Assembly (NCBI GenBank): GCA_964454445.1
Contig: CAYVTD010000018.1
Location: 1-54,750 of the forward strand
Source of the DNA: CAYVTD01 sp964454445
GTDB lineage: Bacteria > Bacteroidota > Ignavibacteria > Kapaibacteriales > UBA2268
DNA length: 54,750 nt
Reading direction: 5' to 3'
This document shows positions 25,102 to 34,180 of this stretch, in pieces. Numbering within the stretch: the stretch's first letter is position 1; each line of letters begins with the position of its first letter. The notes under the pieces were generated by a model, which saw only the letters and a program-made list of their open reading frames with translations, was not told where the DNA came from and made no database searches. The position numbers and the translations under genes were made by a program.

Positions 25102-26046
25102 TTATTTCGGCACTAACATTTCATAATTCTTGCCTGCTGGAGGGGCTGGCACCTTTGGATCAAGTATCCAAGGGTTCATTAGTCTTATATCTTTATAGGA
25201 GTATCCGTTCTTTTTTGACCAAATGGCAAGATCGTCAATGGCGGTGGTAATTGTTATAGTATTGCCTTCATAAGGTTTATATAATTGGTTTTTATTTAGT
25301 TTAATCCCATATTTTTCAGCATTTTTCATAAATTCTTTTATTAACATTATCCTGAAAACAAAACGCGAGGTTTCTTCATTCAAAAATAAATCGAAATAAT
25401 TGTCTGTATCTTGATGGGCTAATCTTTTTTGAACGCCTGTATGCCCCATATTGTATCCTGCAGCAGCAAGTGACCATGAACCGAGGTTTTGCTTGCCTTG
25501 CTTGAGGTATTTCATTGCTGCTTCTGTACTTCGAACAGGATGGCAACGCTCATCGATACTGCTATTAATGATTAAACCAAATTTCCTCCCTGTTTCTTCC
25601 ATAAACTGCCATAAACCGAGTGCGTTAGTTGAAGAACGAGACATATAAAGCGCACTTTCAGCAACAGCAAGATATTTTATATCATCGGGCATATTATTGT
25701 CTTTTATTATTTTTTCAAATATCGGAAAATATCTGCCGGAACGCTTCAAATAGAGGATTAGCTGACCAGGTTGTTGCAATAAAAGATAAAATTCTCGTTC
25801 GGCACGCTCCCGGATTTCTGGGACTTCTAGTGGTGCTACTTCGCCGCAGAAATCGAGCTTTTCAGGTAGTTGTATTGTTGAAAGAAATTCAAAATGATTT
25901 CTATTATATACCTGCTTGTTTAATGGCTGATTCGTTTCGCTTTGACAAGAAATCTTATTGCTTTCATTGCAGGACAAAAACAATAAAACCAAGAAAAGCA
26001 GTAGTTTAGCCATAGTTTTTGGAAGTGGATTTTGAATTTTTTTCAT
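25102..26046 (-). CDS. lipoprotein lytic transglycosylase, MltD-like (GH23)
   Basis: 314 aa. The signal sequence ends in lipobox LFLSC (Cys26), so membrane anchoring is expected. The SLT domain covers about 105-235: catalytic Glu130 in AVAESAL, then the pattern ALGLWQFMEETGRKFGL and AAAGYNMGHTGVQKRL. It cleaves the MurNAc-GlcNAc bond of peptidoglycan, forming 1,6-anhydro products. The C-terminal 60 residues (TTAIDDLAIWSKKNGYSYKDI to the end) look like a single LysM-like unit. Its ATG shares one base with the yidC stop (TAATG), so it is translationally coupled to the rpmH-yidC operon. Confidence 0.88.
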   Translation of the reverse strand: MKKIQNPLPKTMAKLLLFLVLLFLSCNESNKISCQSETNQPLNKQVYNRNHFEFLSTIQLPEKLDFCGEVAPLEVPEIRERAEREFYLLLQQPGQLILYLKRSGRYFPIFEKIIKDNNMPDDIKYLAVAESALYMSRSSTNALGLWQFMEETGRKFGLIINSSIDERCHPVRSTEAAMKYLKQGKQNLGSWSLAAAGYNMGHTGVQKRLAHQDTDNYFDLFLNEETSRFVFRIMLIKEFMKNAEKYGIKLNKNQLYKPYEGNTITITTAIDDLAIWSKKNGYSYKDIRLMNPWILDPKVPAPPAGKNYEMLVPK

Positions 26047-27953
26047 TACTTTTTCTTCTTGCGATAATTAGGATTTGGCTTTCTTGGCTGTCCGGGGATA
26101 CTTCGACCTTGAGCTTCTGCAAGCTCTTGTGCTTCCCGCATTTTTCTCTGCATCCAGCCTTCTTTTTTGGGTGCTTTTTTCATTTGCTCCAAAGTCGGTT
26201 GTTTTTTAGAGAATTTGTTTATCCAAATTTGCTGGGCAATTCCAATTAGATTAAACATAAAATAATAGAGATTCAAGCCGGAAGGAAATGAGGAAAACAT
26301 TAACGTAAACATTATCGGCATCATATAAATCATCGCTTTTTGGCGAGGATCCGTTAATGTCATTTTTTGCTGGAAGAAGAGAGTAACACCCATTAATAAT
26401 GCAAGCCCGGAAAAATGTTGAATGATTGGAAACCCGGGTATTGTAAAAATCACATCAGGCGTCGATAGATCCTTTATCCACAACATAAATGGTTCTTGCC
26501 TGAGATCAATTGCCGATTGGAGAACAGCCCACAATGCAAATAGAATTGGCATTTGCAGCAATAGAGGCAGACAACCACCCATCGGATTAATGCCATATTC
26601 TGAGTAGAGCTTCATTGTCTCCTTTTGCTGAGCCTGTTGATCGTCTTTGAATTTTTCGCGGAGCTTTGTCATTTCTGGAGAAAGTAATTGCATTTTTCGA
26701 GCAGATTGCATTTGCTGAATTGACAAAGGATAAAGAAGTATCTTTATCAACAGCGAAAAGACAAGTATCACAATGCCATAATTTGGAATAAATTTGTGAA
26801 TAAAGTTAAAAATAGGCATCATAAAGTATTCGCCAATCTGACGAATACCATAACGAAATCCCAAGCTGACCATTCCTTCGAGATGATGCTCTTTCAAACG
26901 ATCATATTCAAGCGGACCAATGTATATATCAAAAATATTCTTTTGCTCGCCACCTCTCCTGTAAGGAATTCGATAGGACATATCAAATGTTTTATTCTTG
27001 CCATTGTCCCGGCGGAGATGGACCGTTTTACCACGCATATCCACAATGCCATCAAAACTTTTATATGGCAATGGTAAAATGGCAACACCGAAATATTTCG
27101 TTTTAATTGCTGCAAATTCAATCAAACCTTCCGGACCAACCTCTTCGTAATCGTCTTCATCGGCTTTTGTTTCCATAATATCGCCTGCCATCGAAATCAT
27201 TCCAAGTGAAGAATTAGATTCATCGACGCTGTTTTGCTCCTGAAAGACCATTCCGCCACTCCAGCAGTAATCATAACCCCGATTTGTAAGAATTTCATCA
27301 AGGTTTCGGACTTCGATTTCAGTTTTAATATTGTATGTATTTCCGTAGAAAGTTAATCTTTGGATAATTTCTTTATTATCATCGATTCTTAATCTGCCCG
27401 TTATAGTTAGCGAATCTTTGCCCCTAAGCTTTACACTATCTTTTTTGTAATCTAAATCAAAATACAAGTCGCGGGAATCGATACGTTTACCATCCATAGT
27501 TAAAAATCTTAGGTAAAGCTGTCCCGTCCGGTCTTTAACAAGCTGGGTTGTTATGCCATTCCACATTTTATAATTTTTAACTATCCAATACTTAATTACA
27601 GCACCTTTGCTAGTCAACTGTGTTCTTATCAAGTCGTTTTCAATGATGATTTTTCGTTCAGAACCTTTGCTGAGATGGGCAAAAAATCGACCAAATTTAT
27701 TAGATGTTTCTAACGAATCCTTAATGCTTGGGTCGATACTGGCTATTGTATCTTGCGGGCTGACTTTTTCCGTGAGAATTTCTTCTTGGGAAACGTTAGA
27801 ATCTGTAGCCGTTTTGCTCGCTTTCACTATTTTTTCTGTTGAATCCTTTATAACAGGTTCGACAGCTCTTTTGTGAACAGACTGGTTCCAAAACATCCAG
27901 GCAATTAAGAGAATAGTTATAAGTCCTATTGCTGTTATTGATCGTTTATCCAT
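26046..27953 (-). CDS. yidC: membrane protein insertase YidC
   Basis: 635 aa. It has an N-terminal membrane segment (about 5-22), a low-complexity linker and a large periplasmic beta domain (about 100-350). The conserved Oxa1-like core follows, with NYGIVILVFSLLIKILLYPLS, GGCLPLLLQMPILFALWAVL and SGLNLYYFMFNLIGIAQQ. The tail is Lys/Pro-rich, as in many FCB YidC proteins. It inserts inner-membrane proteins alone or with SecYEG; secD and secF are also in this window. It lies in the classical rpmH-rnpA-yidD-yidC order. Confidence 0.97.
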   Translation of the reverse strand: MDKRSITAIGLITILLIAWMFWNQSVHKRAVEPVIKDSTEKIVKASKTATDSNVSQEEILTEKVSPQDTIASIDPSIKDSLETSNKFGRFFAHLSKGSERKIIIENDLIRTQLTSKGAVIKYWIVKNYKMWNGITTQLVKDRTGQLYLRFLTMDGKRIDSRDLYFDLDYKKDSVKLRGKDSLTITGRLRIDDNKEIIQRLTFYGNTYNIKTEIEVRNLDEILTNRGYDYCWSGGMVFQEQNSVDESNSSLGMISMAGDIMETKADEDDYEEVGPEGLIEFAAIKTKYFGVAILPLPYKSFDGIVDMRGKTVHLRRDNGKNKTFDMSYRIPYRRGGEQKNIFDIYIGPLEYDRLKEHHLEGMVSLGFRYGIRQIGEYFMMPIFNFIHKFIPNYGIVILVFSLLIKILLYPLSIQQMQSARKMQLLSPEMTKLREKFKDDQQAQQKETMKLYSEYGINPMGGCLPLLLQMPILFALWAVLQSAIDLRQEPFMLWIKDLSTPDVIFTIPGFPIIQHFSGLALLMGVTLFFQQKMTLTDPRQKAMIYMMPIMFTLMFSSFPSGLNLYYFMFNLIGIAQQIWINKFSKKQPTLEQMKKAPKKEGWMQRKMREAQELAEAQGRSIPGQPRKPNPNYRKKKK

Positions 27954-27997
27954 TTTCTTTGTTTATATAAATTTTTTAATAATTATTACTTATGATA

Positions 27998-28207
27998 TTA
28001 AGGTACAGGATCAAATCCACCTGGATGAAAAGGATGGCAACGAGAAATTCTTTTCAAACCGAGCCAGCCACCTTTGAGCAAGCCATATTTTTCAATAGCC
28101 TCCATTGTATATTGCGAGCATGTCGGATAAAACCTGCAAGAATTGGGAAACAAAGGAGAGACAACAAACTTGTAGCCCTTGATTAAACAAATTAATATTT
28201 TTTTCAT
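27998..28207 (-). CDS. yidD: membrane protein insertion efficiency factor YidD
   Basis: 69 aa with an amphipathic N-terminus (ILICLIKGYKFVVSPLF) and the family signature SCRFYPTCSQY with its two cysteines, then GGWLGLKRISRCHPFHPGGFDPVP. It is a peripheral inner-membrane protein that aids YidC. It lies 44 bp upstream of yidC and 22 bp after rnpA in the same operon. Confidence 0.96.
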   Translation of the reverse strand: MKKILICLIKGYKFVVSPLFPNSCRFYPTCSQYTMEAIEKYGLLKGGWLGLKRISRCHPFHPGGFDPVP

Positions 28208-28229
28208 TCTAATTTAGCTTGTATTGTTT

Positions 28230-28616
28230 TCATTCGTTTTTTTCGCATAATCTAACAACACGAAAAAAAAGGCTTTCTATTTCTGGATAAACATCTTGAA
28301 AAGAGATCATCGCTGGATGCTCGATACCTTTTTCTTTCCAAGAAAAAGCAATAACCGAGGGCATCGCTCTATTCCCTGCTTTTAAAACGACATGCCTTAT
28401 GCTTTCTCTCATCAAACGTTTGATGCGATTGCGAACAACAGCTTTTCTTGAATTCTTCTTTTGAACAAGCACAGCGTAGGTCAAGATTTTTTCAATATTA
28501 TTACAATTCTGTGAGCAGATTGCAACAGCATACGCTTTCCTGCCATATATTCGAGTTCCTTCATCGAACAATCTTTCGAAAGCTTTTCGTTTCTTTAATG
28601 TTTCAAGCTTTACCAT
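28230..28616 (-). CDS. rnpA: ribonuclease P protein component
   Basis: A 128-aa basic protein that assists RNase P RNA in tRNA 5' maturation. The signature RNR motif is present in AVVRNRIKRLMRESIRH, and the N-terminus LKKRKAFERLFDEGTRI is typical. It lies 87 bp after the rpmH stop. The C-terminal 25 residues are less conserved. Confidence 0.95.
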   Translation of the reverse strand: MVKLETLKKRKAFERLFDEGTRIYGRKAYAVAICSQNCNNIEKILTYAVLVQKKNSRKAVVRNRIKRLMRESIRHVVLKAGNRAMPSVIAFSWKEKGIEHPAMISFQDVYPEIESLFFRVVRLCEKNE

Positions 28617-28703
28617 TGCCAGGACTTCGCATTATTCTAAAAAAAACGGCAATGATGCCACATCTGAAACAACTTGCCGTAAATGTTCTAAAAAAACAAG
28701 ATA

Positions 28704-28859
28704 CTAATACTTCTTGTTTTCGCTGCTAACGGTAAGTTTATGTCTTCCTTTAGCACGTCTGCGAGCCAGCACTTTGCGGCCATTTTTTGTAGCCATACGC
28801 GCTCTAAATCCATGCTTGTGTAATCTTTTGCGCCTGCTTGGCTGAAATGTCCTTTTCAT
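28704..28859 (-). CDS. rpmH: 50S ribosomal protein L34
   Basis: A 51-aa very basic protein: MKRTFQPSRRKRLHKHGFRA, then MATKNGRKVLARRRAKGRHKL and a short tail (TVSSENKKY). AGAGGAATGAAACG precedes the ATG, a good Shine-Dalgarno site. It heads the rpmH-rnpA-yidD-yidC-transglycosylase operon. Confidence 0.98.
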   Translation of the reverse strand: MKRTFQPSRRKRLHKHGFRARMATKNGRKVLARRRAKGRHKLTVSSENKKY

Positions 28860-29063
28860 CGTTTCATTCCTCTAAATAAATATCAAAATATCTGAATTTA
28901 CATTTAAAATGAACAACAAAGATAAGGAATTTTTTCTAATTACAGAAAAAAATTTATACTTTTATTTTCTCTCGTCTTACTACTATCATTACAAATATTC
29001 AAAAATTTCTGATTTAAACTCAAAACAAGAATGACAATTCTTAAATACTCCTAAAATCCCTTT
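28860..29063. other. promoter region of rpmH
   Basis: A 204-bp AT-rich stretch between rpmH and the LuxR-type remnant. In many genomes dnaA and the origin lie beside rpmH; here no dnaA is present and I see no TTATNCACA boxes. It should hold the rpmH promoter, but no box is assigned. Confidence 0.35.
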
Positions 29064-29314
29064 TTATAAAACCCATTGCCTCTCTTTTGCTAATGCTACA
29101 GCCTCGGCTTTATTGCTTACTTCAAGTTTTTTTATAATATTTTGCCAATGGGTATTTATAGTATTTGTACTTATAAATAATTTATCAGAAATCATTTTGC
29201 TCGAAAAACCCTTCGAAGTCAAATCTAAAATCTCTATTACTCTGTTGTTAATTAGTGCCTTATTTAGTTTTAATCCTTCTTCATCATTTCACCTTTCCTA
29301 AACATTTCTCTCAT
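29064..29314 (-). pseudogene. frameshifted remnant of a LuxR/FixJ-type DNA-binding protein
   Basis: One minus-strand frame (29288 to 29064) has no start codon but encodes a full LuxR helix-turn-helix: NNRVIEILDLTSKGFSSKMI, SDKLFISTNTINTHWQNII and KKLEVSNKAEAVALA. A second frame from ATG 29314 encodes MREMFRKGEMMKKD and then stops at 29270. One extra base near 29276-29282 (AAGAAGG to AAGAAAGG) would join them into about 83 aa. The receiver domain of a normal response regulator is absent. It is therefore a decayed gene, a small frameshifted regulator or a sequencing error in an A/G-rich stretch. Confidence 0.65.
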
Positions 29315-29427
29315 AATTTAAAGAAAAAAATAAAAAACTTTTCAAAAATTTATTTTAATTTGCATAATAAAAAAATATTCTTTATTTTTGAATTAATATA
29401 TAACTGTTCAGCAATATAGAGATTATT

Positions 29428-31008
29428 ATGAGAAAAACTATCGCTCTTTTACTTGTGTTTTTGGTTCCTTTAGCAATCGGGTATTTGCTCGTTTTCACAA
29501 AAACCCCGGAACCAAGCAAACTCGATTTGCTCAAAGCAAGTTTTGCCGCCAAACATAAGCCAGGCACTGACCACTCGCTGTTTCCCGAGCTGCAAGTGAA
29601 ATTCGCCCGCCCACAGGACATTACAAATACCTGCATAAAATGCCACAACGAAAGGCATAAGGAAGTAATGCAAACCACTCATTGGCGCTGGCTCGTTGAA
29701 GAATATATGGATGGTAAAGGTATCGTTTCCTTGGGAAAAAGAAATGGCTTGAACAACCATTGCATCTCCATTAGCAGTTCGGAGGCCGCTTGCACTCGCT
29801 GCCACATCGGCTATGGCTGGGAAAATCAAGATTTTGATTTCACAAAAGCCGAAAATATTGATTGTATCGCCTGCCACGACAATACGGGCACTTATGAAAA
29901 ACTTGCCAATGGCGCTGGCTACCCCAAACCGGAACTAGACCTTACTACAATTGCCAGAAGCGTTGGTTTACCTAAAAATGAAAACTGTGGTCCCTGCCAT
30001 TTTGATGGCGGCGGCGGCAACAATTCCAAGCATGGCGACCTCGAAACAGCACTCTATGCAACAGATAGAGCTGTCGATGTCCATCTCGGAAAAAATGGCG
30101 GTAAAATGAATTGCGCCGATTGCCATACTGCAAAAAATCATCAAATAAAAGGTCGCCTATACACTGTTTCTTCAATGGACAGAAACCGCTTGCATTGCGA
30201 AGATTGCCATACTAACACCCCACATGACAACGGCATTATCAACGAGCATACAACAAAAGTTGCTTGTCAGACCTGTCATATTCCCTATTATGCTAAAGTG
30301 AACAAGACAAAAGTCTATTGGGATTGGTCGAAAGCAGGGAAATTAAAAAACGGAGAGCCATATAAAGAATATGACGACGAAAACAACTATACCTATCTTT
30401 CTGAAAAAGGCTCTTTTATCTGGAAGAAAAAGCTAAAACCTGAGTACACCTGGTTCAACGGCACTGCTACACATTTTATGCTTGGCGATAAAATCGATAC
30501 TGTACCCCTTCCTTTGAACCATTTAGGCGGCAATTTCGAAGATTTAAAGGCAAAAATATATCCTGTTAAGATAATGCGAACCAATCAGCCTTACGACCCA
30601 GTGCTTCACCAACTTGTAAACCCAAAACTTTGGGATAAAGATAAAGGGAAAAAAGCATTCTGGCGCGATTTCGATTGGAACACAGCAATAGATTCTGGTA
30701 TGAAATATGTCGGCTTGCCTTGGAGCGGAAAATATGATTTTGTCGAAACAGAAATGAATTGGCTATTAAACCACATGGTTTCACCTAAAGAAGAATCGCT
30801 CAAGTGCATCGATTGCCACACGCGACAAGATAGCCGTATTGCAAGTATAACCGATGTTTACTTGCCTGGACGCGATTATAACAAAACTGTGGATACCATA
30901 GGCACAATATTCATTTTTATTTCTTTGATTGGAGTTTTTGTTAATTTGTCCTTGCGAATCTTTTATTGTAAAATTAAAAAACAAATATTTGGGGGTAGCT
31001 GCGAATGA
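29428..31008 (+). CDS. octaheme c-type cytochrome, tetrathionate reductase (Otr) family
   Basis: 526 aa with an uncleaved-looking N-terminal membrane helix (about 5-23) and a second membrane segment near the C-terminus (about 493-513, TIFIFISLIGVFVNLSLRI). Eight CxxCH sites are seen in order: CIKCH (from residue 70), CTRCH, CIACH, CGPCH, CADCH, CEDCH, CQTCH and CIDCH. Shewanella Otr reduces tetrathionate, nitrite and hydroxylamine in vitro, so the physiological substrate of this homologue is open. Its stop overlaps the cytochrome b start, giving a membrane-bound quinol-to-octaheme path facing the periplasm. The YeeE genes downstream favour a sulfur-compound role. Confidence 0.9.
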   Translation: MRKTIALLLVFLVPLAIGYLLVFTKTPEPSKLDLLKASFAAKHKPGTDHSLFPELQVKFARPQDITNTCIKCHNERHKEVMQTTHWRWLVEEYMDGKGIVSLGKRNGLNNHCISISSSEAACTRCHIGYGWENQDFDFTKAENIDCIACHDNTGTYEKLANGAGYPKPELDLTTIARSVGLPKNENCGPCHFDGGGGNNSKHGDLETALYATDRAVDVHLGKNGGKMNCADCHTAKNHQIKGRLYTVSSMDRNRLHCEDCHTNTPHDNGIINEHTTKVACQTCHIPYYAKVNKTKVYWDWSKAGKLKNGEPYKEYDDENNYTYLSEKGSFIWKKKLKPEYTWFNGTATHFMLGDKIDTVPLPLNHLGGNFEDLKAKIYPVKIMRTNQPYDPVLHQLVNPKLWDKDKGKKAFWRDFDWNTAIDSGMKYVGLPWSGKYDFVETEMNWLLNHMVSPKEESLKCIDCHTRQDSRIASITDVYLPGRDYNKTVDTIGTIFIFISLIGVFVNLSLRIFYCKIKKQIFGGSCE

Positions 31009-31673
31009 AAAAGGTTTATATTTATAGCGGATTCGAACGATTTTGGCATTGGGCACAAGCAGTTCTAGTCATTTTCCTTGGTTTTACCGGATTTGAAATA
31101 CACGGTTCAATAAAATTCTTTGGCTTTGAAAATGCCGTCCAATTCCATATAATAGCGGCTTATTTGTTTATTGTACTCATTATTTTTGCTGTCTTCTGGC
31201 ATTTTGTAACTGGCGAATGGCGCCAATACATTCCTACAATGGTCAATTTGCGAAAACAAATTGAATATTATGTAACAGGTATTTTCCGAAATGCTCCACA
31301 CCCAACCCGGCGTACACAGTTGAGCAAGCTAAATCCATTGCAAAGATTGGTATATTTCGGTTTGAAAATAGTTGTGTTTCCAGTTATGGTCGGCACAGGA
31401 CTTCTATATTTGACTTATCGCTTTCCTCAAGATGTATCGATGAAAGCCGCTGAAGTCGGTGGCTTGGAAACTATAGCCATTATCCATACTCTAGGAGCTT
31501 TTGTGCTAGTGGCTTTTGTGATAATGCACGTTTACTTGATTTCTACAGGTAGCACATTACCAGCACACCTATTTGCCATGATTACAGGTTATGAGGAGTT
31601 GGAAGAAGAAGAGGAAGATAATGTTGCAACTCAAAAAGAGAATATTCAACAAGCTGCAAATGCTTTGGAATAA
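31005..31673 (+). CDS. cytochrome b561-type membrane subunit
   Basis: A 222-aa integral membrane protein with about four helices (around 15-32, 45-66, 118-137, 155-176). Histidines in RFWHWAQA, QFHIIAAYLF, FWHFVTGEWR and FVIMHVYLI are suited to bind two b hemes. It starts four bases inside the end of the octaheme gene and would pass electrons from the quinol pool to it. The C-terminus has an acidic stretch (EELEEEEEDN). Confidence 0.88.
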   Translation: MKKVYIYSGFERFWHWAQAVLVIFLGFTGFEIHGSIKFFGFENAVQFHIIAAYLFIVLIIFAVFWHFVTGEWRQYIPTMVNLRKQIEYYVTGIFRNAPHPTRRTQLSKLNPLQRLVYFGLKIVVFPVMVGTGLLYLTYRFPQDVSMKAAEVGGLETIAIIHTLGAFVLVAFVIMHVYLISTGSTLPAHLFAMITGYEELEEEEEDNVATQKENIQQAANALE

Positions 31674-31726
31674 TGTGAGTTTTATCATTTTATAGATTAT
31701 AAATTTAAATTTTTAAGGAGCAAAAA

Positions 31727-32248
31727 ATGTTAACAAAAGAAAAACCATATATGAACTCCTATCTAGCTGGAATTATGCTCGGTCTGGTGCTTTTGGCAAC
31801 GGTATATATCACAGGTAGAGGTCTCGGGGCAAGCGGTGCAGTGAAAAGTCTGGCAGTAGCCACAGTAGAAACGGTCGCTCCAGCTCATGCTGAAAAAACT
31901 GATTTTTACAGTTCATACATTGCCCAACATAATGAAGGAGTAATGAAAAACTGGCTCGTCTTTGAAATTATTGGTGTTTTGATAGGTGCTTTTATCTCAG
32001 GATTGATTAGCAATCGCCTTACTTTTCGAGTTGACCATAGCCCAAAAATCAAAGTCGGTACCCGTCTTATTGCTGCTTTCATCGGAGGAGCATTATTTGG
32101 TCTTGGCTCGCAGTTCGGTCGCGGTTGCACAAGTGGCACCGCTTTAAGCGGTATGGCTGTCCTGTCGGCAGGCGGCATCATCACGATGATGGCGATATTT
32201 GGCTCGGCTTACCTCTTCGCCTATTTTTTCCGCAAATTATGGATTTAA
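31727..32248 (+). CDS. YeeE/YedE-family permease, half-size
   Basis: 173 aa. It has an N-terminal helix, a hairpin with a short periplasmic segment, and the family core GGALFGLGSQFGRGCTSGTALSG with the functional cysteine in GCTSG, then a terminal helix ending FFRKLW. YeeE/YedE proteins take up thiosulfate or related sulfur compounds through a cysteine relay. AAGGAGCAAAAA gives a strong ribosome binding site. It is the first of two complementary half-units; the second follows after 39 bp. Confidence 0.88.
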   Translation: MLTKEKPYMNSYLAGIMLGLVLLATVYITGRGLGASGAVKSLAVATVETVAPAHAEKTDFYSSYIAQHNEGVMKNWLVFEIIGVLIGAFISGLISNRLTFRVDHSPKIKVGTRLIAAFIGGALFGLGSQFGRGCTSGTALSGMAVLSAGGIITMMAIFGSAYLFAYFFRKLWI

Positions 32249-32287
32249 ATAATTGTTTATTTAATTAATTTAATAAAGAGAAATAAA

Positions 32288-33502
32288 ATGGGACCATTAG
32301 TACCAGAAATATTCAACGATCAATTTAACTTCGTTATAGCTTTAGTAATCGGTTTTTTCTTCGGTTTTGTGCTTGAGCAAGCAGGGTTTTCTTCCTCAAA
32401 AAAGCTTGCCGGCTTGTTCTATGGCTACGACTTTGTTGTTTTAAAAGTTTTTTTCACTGCGGGCATAACTGCAATGATAGGCATTACATTATTTGGCTAT
32501 CTGGGTTGGCTCGATCTTAGTGTTATTTTTGTAAATCCAACTTTCTTATGGTCTGCCATAATAGGCGGAGCCATAATGGGCTTGGGCTTTATCATCGGTG
32601 GCTTCTGCCCAGGCACAAGTGTTGCCGCGGCGGCTATTGGTAAAATTGATGCCATAGTGTTTATCTTTGGCTCCTTGTTTGGTATTCTTTTCTTTGCAGA
32701 AATCTATCCATCTGTCGAATATATTTATAATGGTTGGAATTATGGCGAATGGCGGATTGATGAAGCACTCGGTCTTTCTCGCGGACTTTTCATATTCTTT
32801 ATGGTTGTGGTAGCCACAGTTGCCTTTTACTTTACATCACTCATTGAAAATCGTATCAATAAGGTTCCTGCTCAAGCAGATGTCTCCTTTTTTAAACAGG
32901 CACATAATCGATTTTTGCCTTATGCGGGGATTTTTATTGTCGCTGGCATTGTTTTGATTTTCTTACCTTCACGCGAGAACTCGATATTATCCAGTCTCAA
33001 TAAAGAAATTATCTCCGATCAAAATAAAATTCATTATATCGAACCAATCGAATTGGCTTATCGCATTATCGATGAAGACGAAAACCTTCTGATTGTTGAT
33101 CTTCGCAACAAGGTTGATAGCTCAAAAACAACCATGCCCGGTGCGGTCAATTACAAATTCGATGAATTATTTCAACAAGTTGCTACTAACTTTATAAAAA
33201 ATACATATAAAACCATAGTCTTTGTTGATGATGATGGCAGCAACTCGCAGAAAGCAGTTTTATATGCCTTAAGGCATAGTAACTACAATACCCTTGCTTT
33301 GCGCGGCGGAATAAATGCTTTCGACAAGACGTTTAATGTCCCTGCAAAGCCTGATTTAGCTGGTTTCCTCAATATTAGTGCCAATGCTGAAAACGATTTT
33401 ATTAAATCAGTTCCTGAAAAATTTAAGCTACTTAGAGAGAAATTTGCCTTGCTAAGCGCACCTCCACAAGCAAAAGCAAGAAAATCGACTGGAGGCTGTT
33501 AA
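32288..33502 (+). CDS. YeeE/YedE permease fused to a degenerate rhodanese domain
   Basis: 404 aa. The N-terminal part (about 1-190) has several membrane helices and the motif GGFCPGTSVAAAA, the second YeeE cysteine unit. A further helix at about 215-235 is followed by a rhodanese-like domain (about 250-365): LLIVDLRNKVD, MPGAVNYKF and LALRGGINAFDKTF. At the active-site loop, where a catalytic Cys is expected, the sequence is VFVDDDGSNSQ, so sulfurtransferase activity is unlikely. A C-terminal tail ends in Gly-Gly-Cys. Export or import of sulfur compounds for the octaheme system is inferred. Confidence 0.85.
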   Translation: MGPLVPEIFNDQFNFVIALVIGFFFGFVLEQAGFSSSKKLAGLFYGYDFVVLKVFFTAGITAMIGITLFGYLGWLDLSVIFVNPTFLWSAIIGGAIMGLGFIIGGFCPGTSVAAAAIGKIDAIVFIFGSLFGILFFAEIYPSVEYIYNGWNYGEWRIDEALGLSRGLFIFFMVVVATVAFYFTSLIENRINKVPAQADVSFFKQAHNRFLPYAGIFIVAGIVLIFLPSRENSILSSLNKEIISDQNKIHYIEPIELAYRIIDEDENLLIVDLRNKVDSSKTTMPGAVNYKFDELFQQVATNFIKNTYKTIVFVDDDGSNSQKAVLYALRHSNYNTLALRGGINAFDKTFNVPAKPDLAGFLNISANAENDFIKSVPEKFKLLREKFALLSAPPQAKARKSTGGC

Positions 33503-33571
33503 TAACTTAAAAAATCTGTGAAAAGAATAATATCCCTATAAAAAAAGGAATTCCTCAATCGGGTTTGCATA

Positions 33572-34120
33572 TTAAAAATTCGATTCGTCGCGCCATTGCA
33601 AGATTTTCCATTCATGCCTGTCGCTTTCTCTAACAAGGCGAAAACTTGCTCTGCCTTGCACTCGAATCTGGTCTGAAGGATTAAAAACTACTGTTAAAGT
33701 GAAACCGCGGGAAATATCTTTTAAAACAGAATCACCGATAGAAACGAGAACTTCGTTCCATATCAGATCTAACGATTGTGAGCCGTTGAAAAGTCCGTTT
33801 GTGGCAATCATATCTTCATTTCTTCCCCACGATTTATCGACGCCCTGGTCGTAGTCGCGATAAATAAAAGTGAAATCGTCATTGAGCATATTGCCATAGA
33901 CCAGAGTATCTTTCAAAATATAAGAATAGCGGAAATTTTTAAACAAGCCATCTATTGTTCGCTGGTCGCCAAGCACCTCATCATCGGTTTTACCATCAAA
34001 CAGCGCAGGTGCGAAAGGATTTGTACAGGATTGAACGATAAAAATAGCAAACGATGCTATCAATGTCAAAAGTATAAAAACTGAATTTAATGGCTTTTTT
34101 ATGTTATTAATCTTATTCAT
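33572..34120 (-). CDS. putative lipoprotein with NTF2-like fold
   Basis: 182 aa. A signal peptide ends in lipobox IVQSC (Cys32). The mature region has a long helix (DEVLGDQRTIDGLFKNFRYSYILKD) and then beta strands ending HEWKILQWRDES, a pattern typical of NTF2/SnoaL-like domains. The WKILQWRDE ending is common in FCB lipoproteins of that fold. No enzymatic residues are obvious. It converges on the octaheme operon across 69 bp, with no clear terminator between them. Confidence 0.7.
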   Translation of the reverse strand: MNKINNIKKPLNSVFILLTLIASFAIFIVQSCTNPFAPALFDGKTDDEVLGDQRTIDGLFKNFRYSYILKDTLVYGNMLNDDFTFIYRDYDQGVDKSWGRNEDMIATNGLFNGSQSLDLIWNEVLVSIGDSVLKDISRGFTLTVVFNPSDQIRVQGRASFRLVRESDRHEWKILQWRDESNF

Positions 34121-34180
34121 TAATGCTTTTTAACTGGTGTTCTCATTTTCTTTATCCAATCCTCATTTTTTCAAATTTTA

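Noticed and set aside
28860..29063. Replication origin beside rpmH
   Set aside because: rpmH often neighbours dnaA and oriC, but there is no dnaA and no DnaA-box cluster here; the box-like cluster lies upstream of nrdJ instead.
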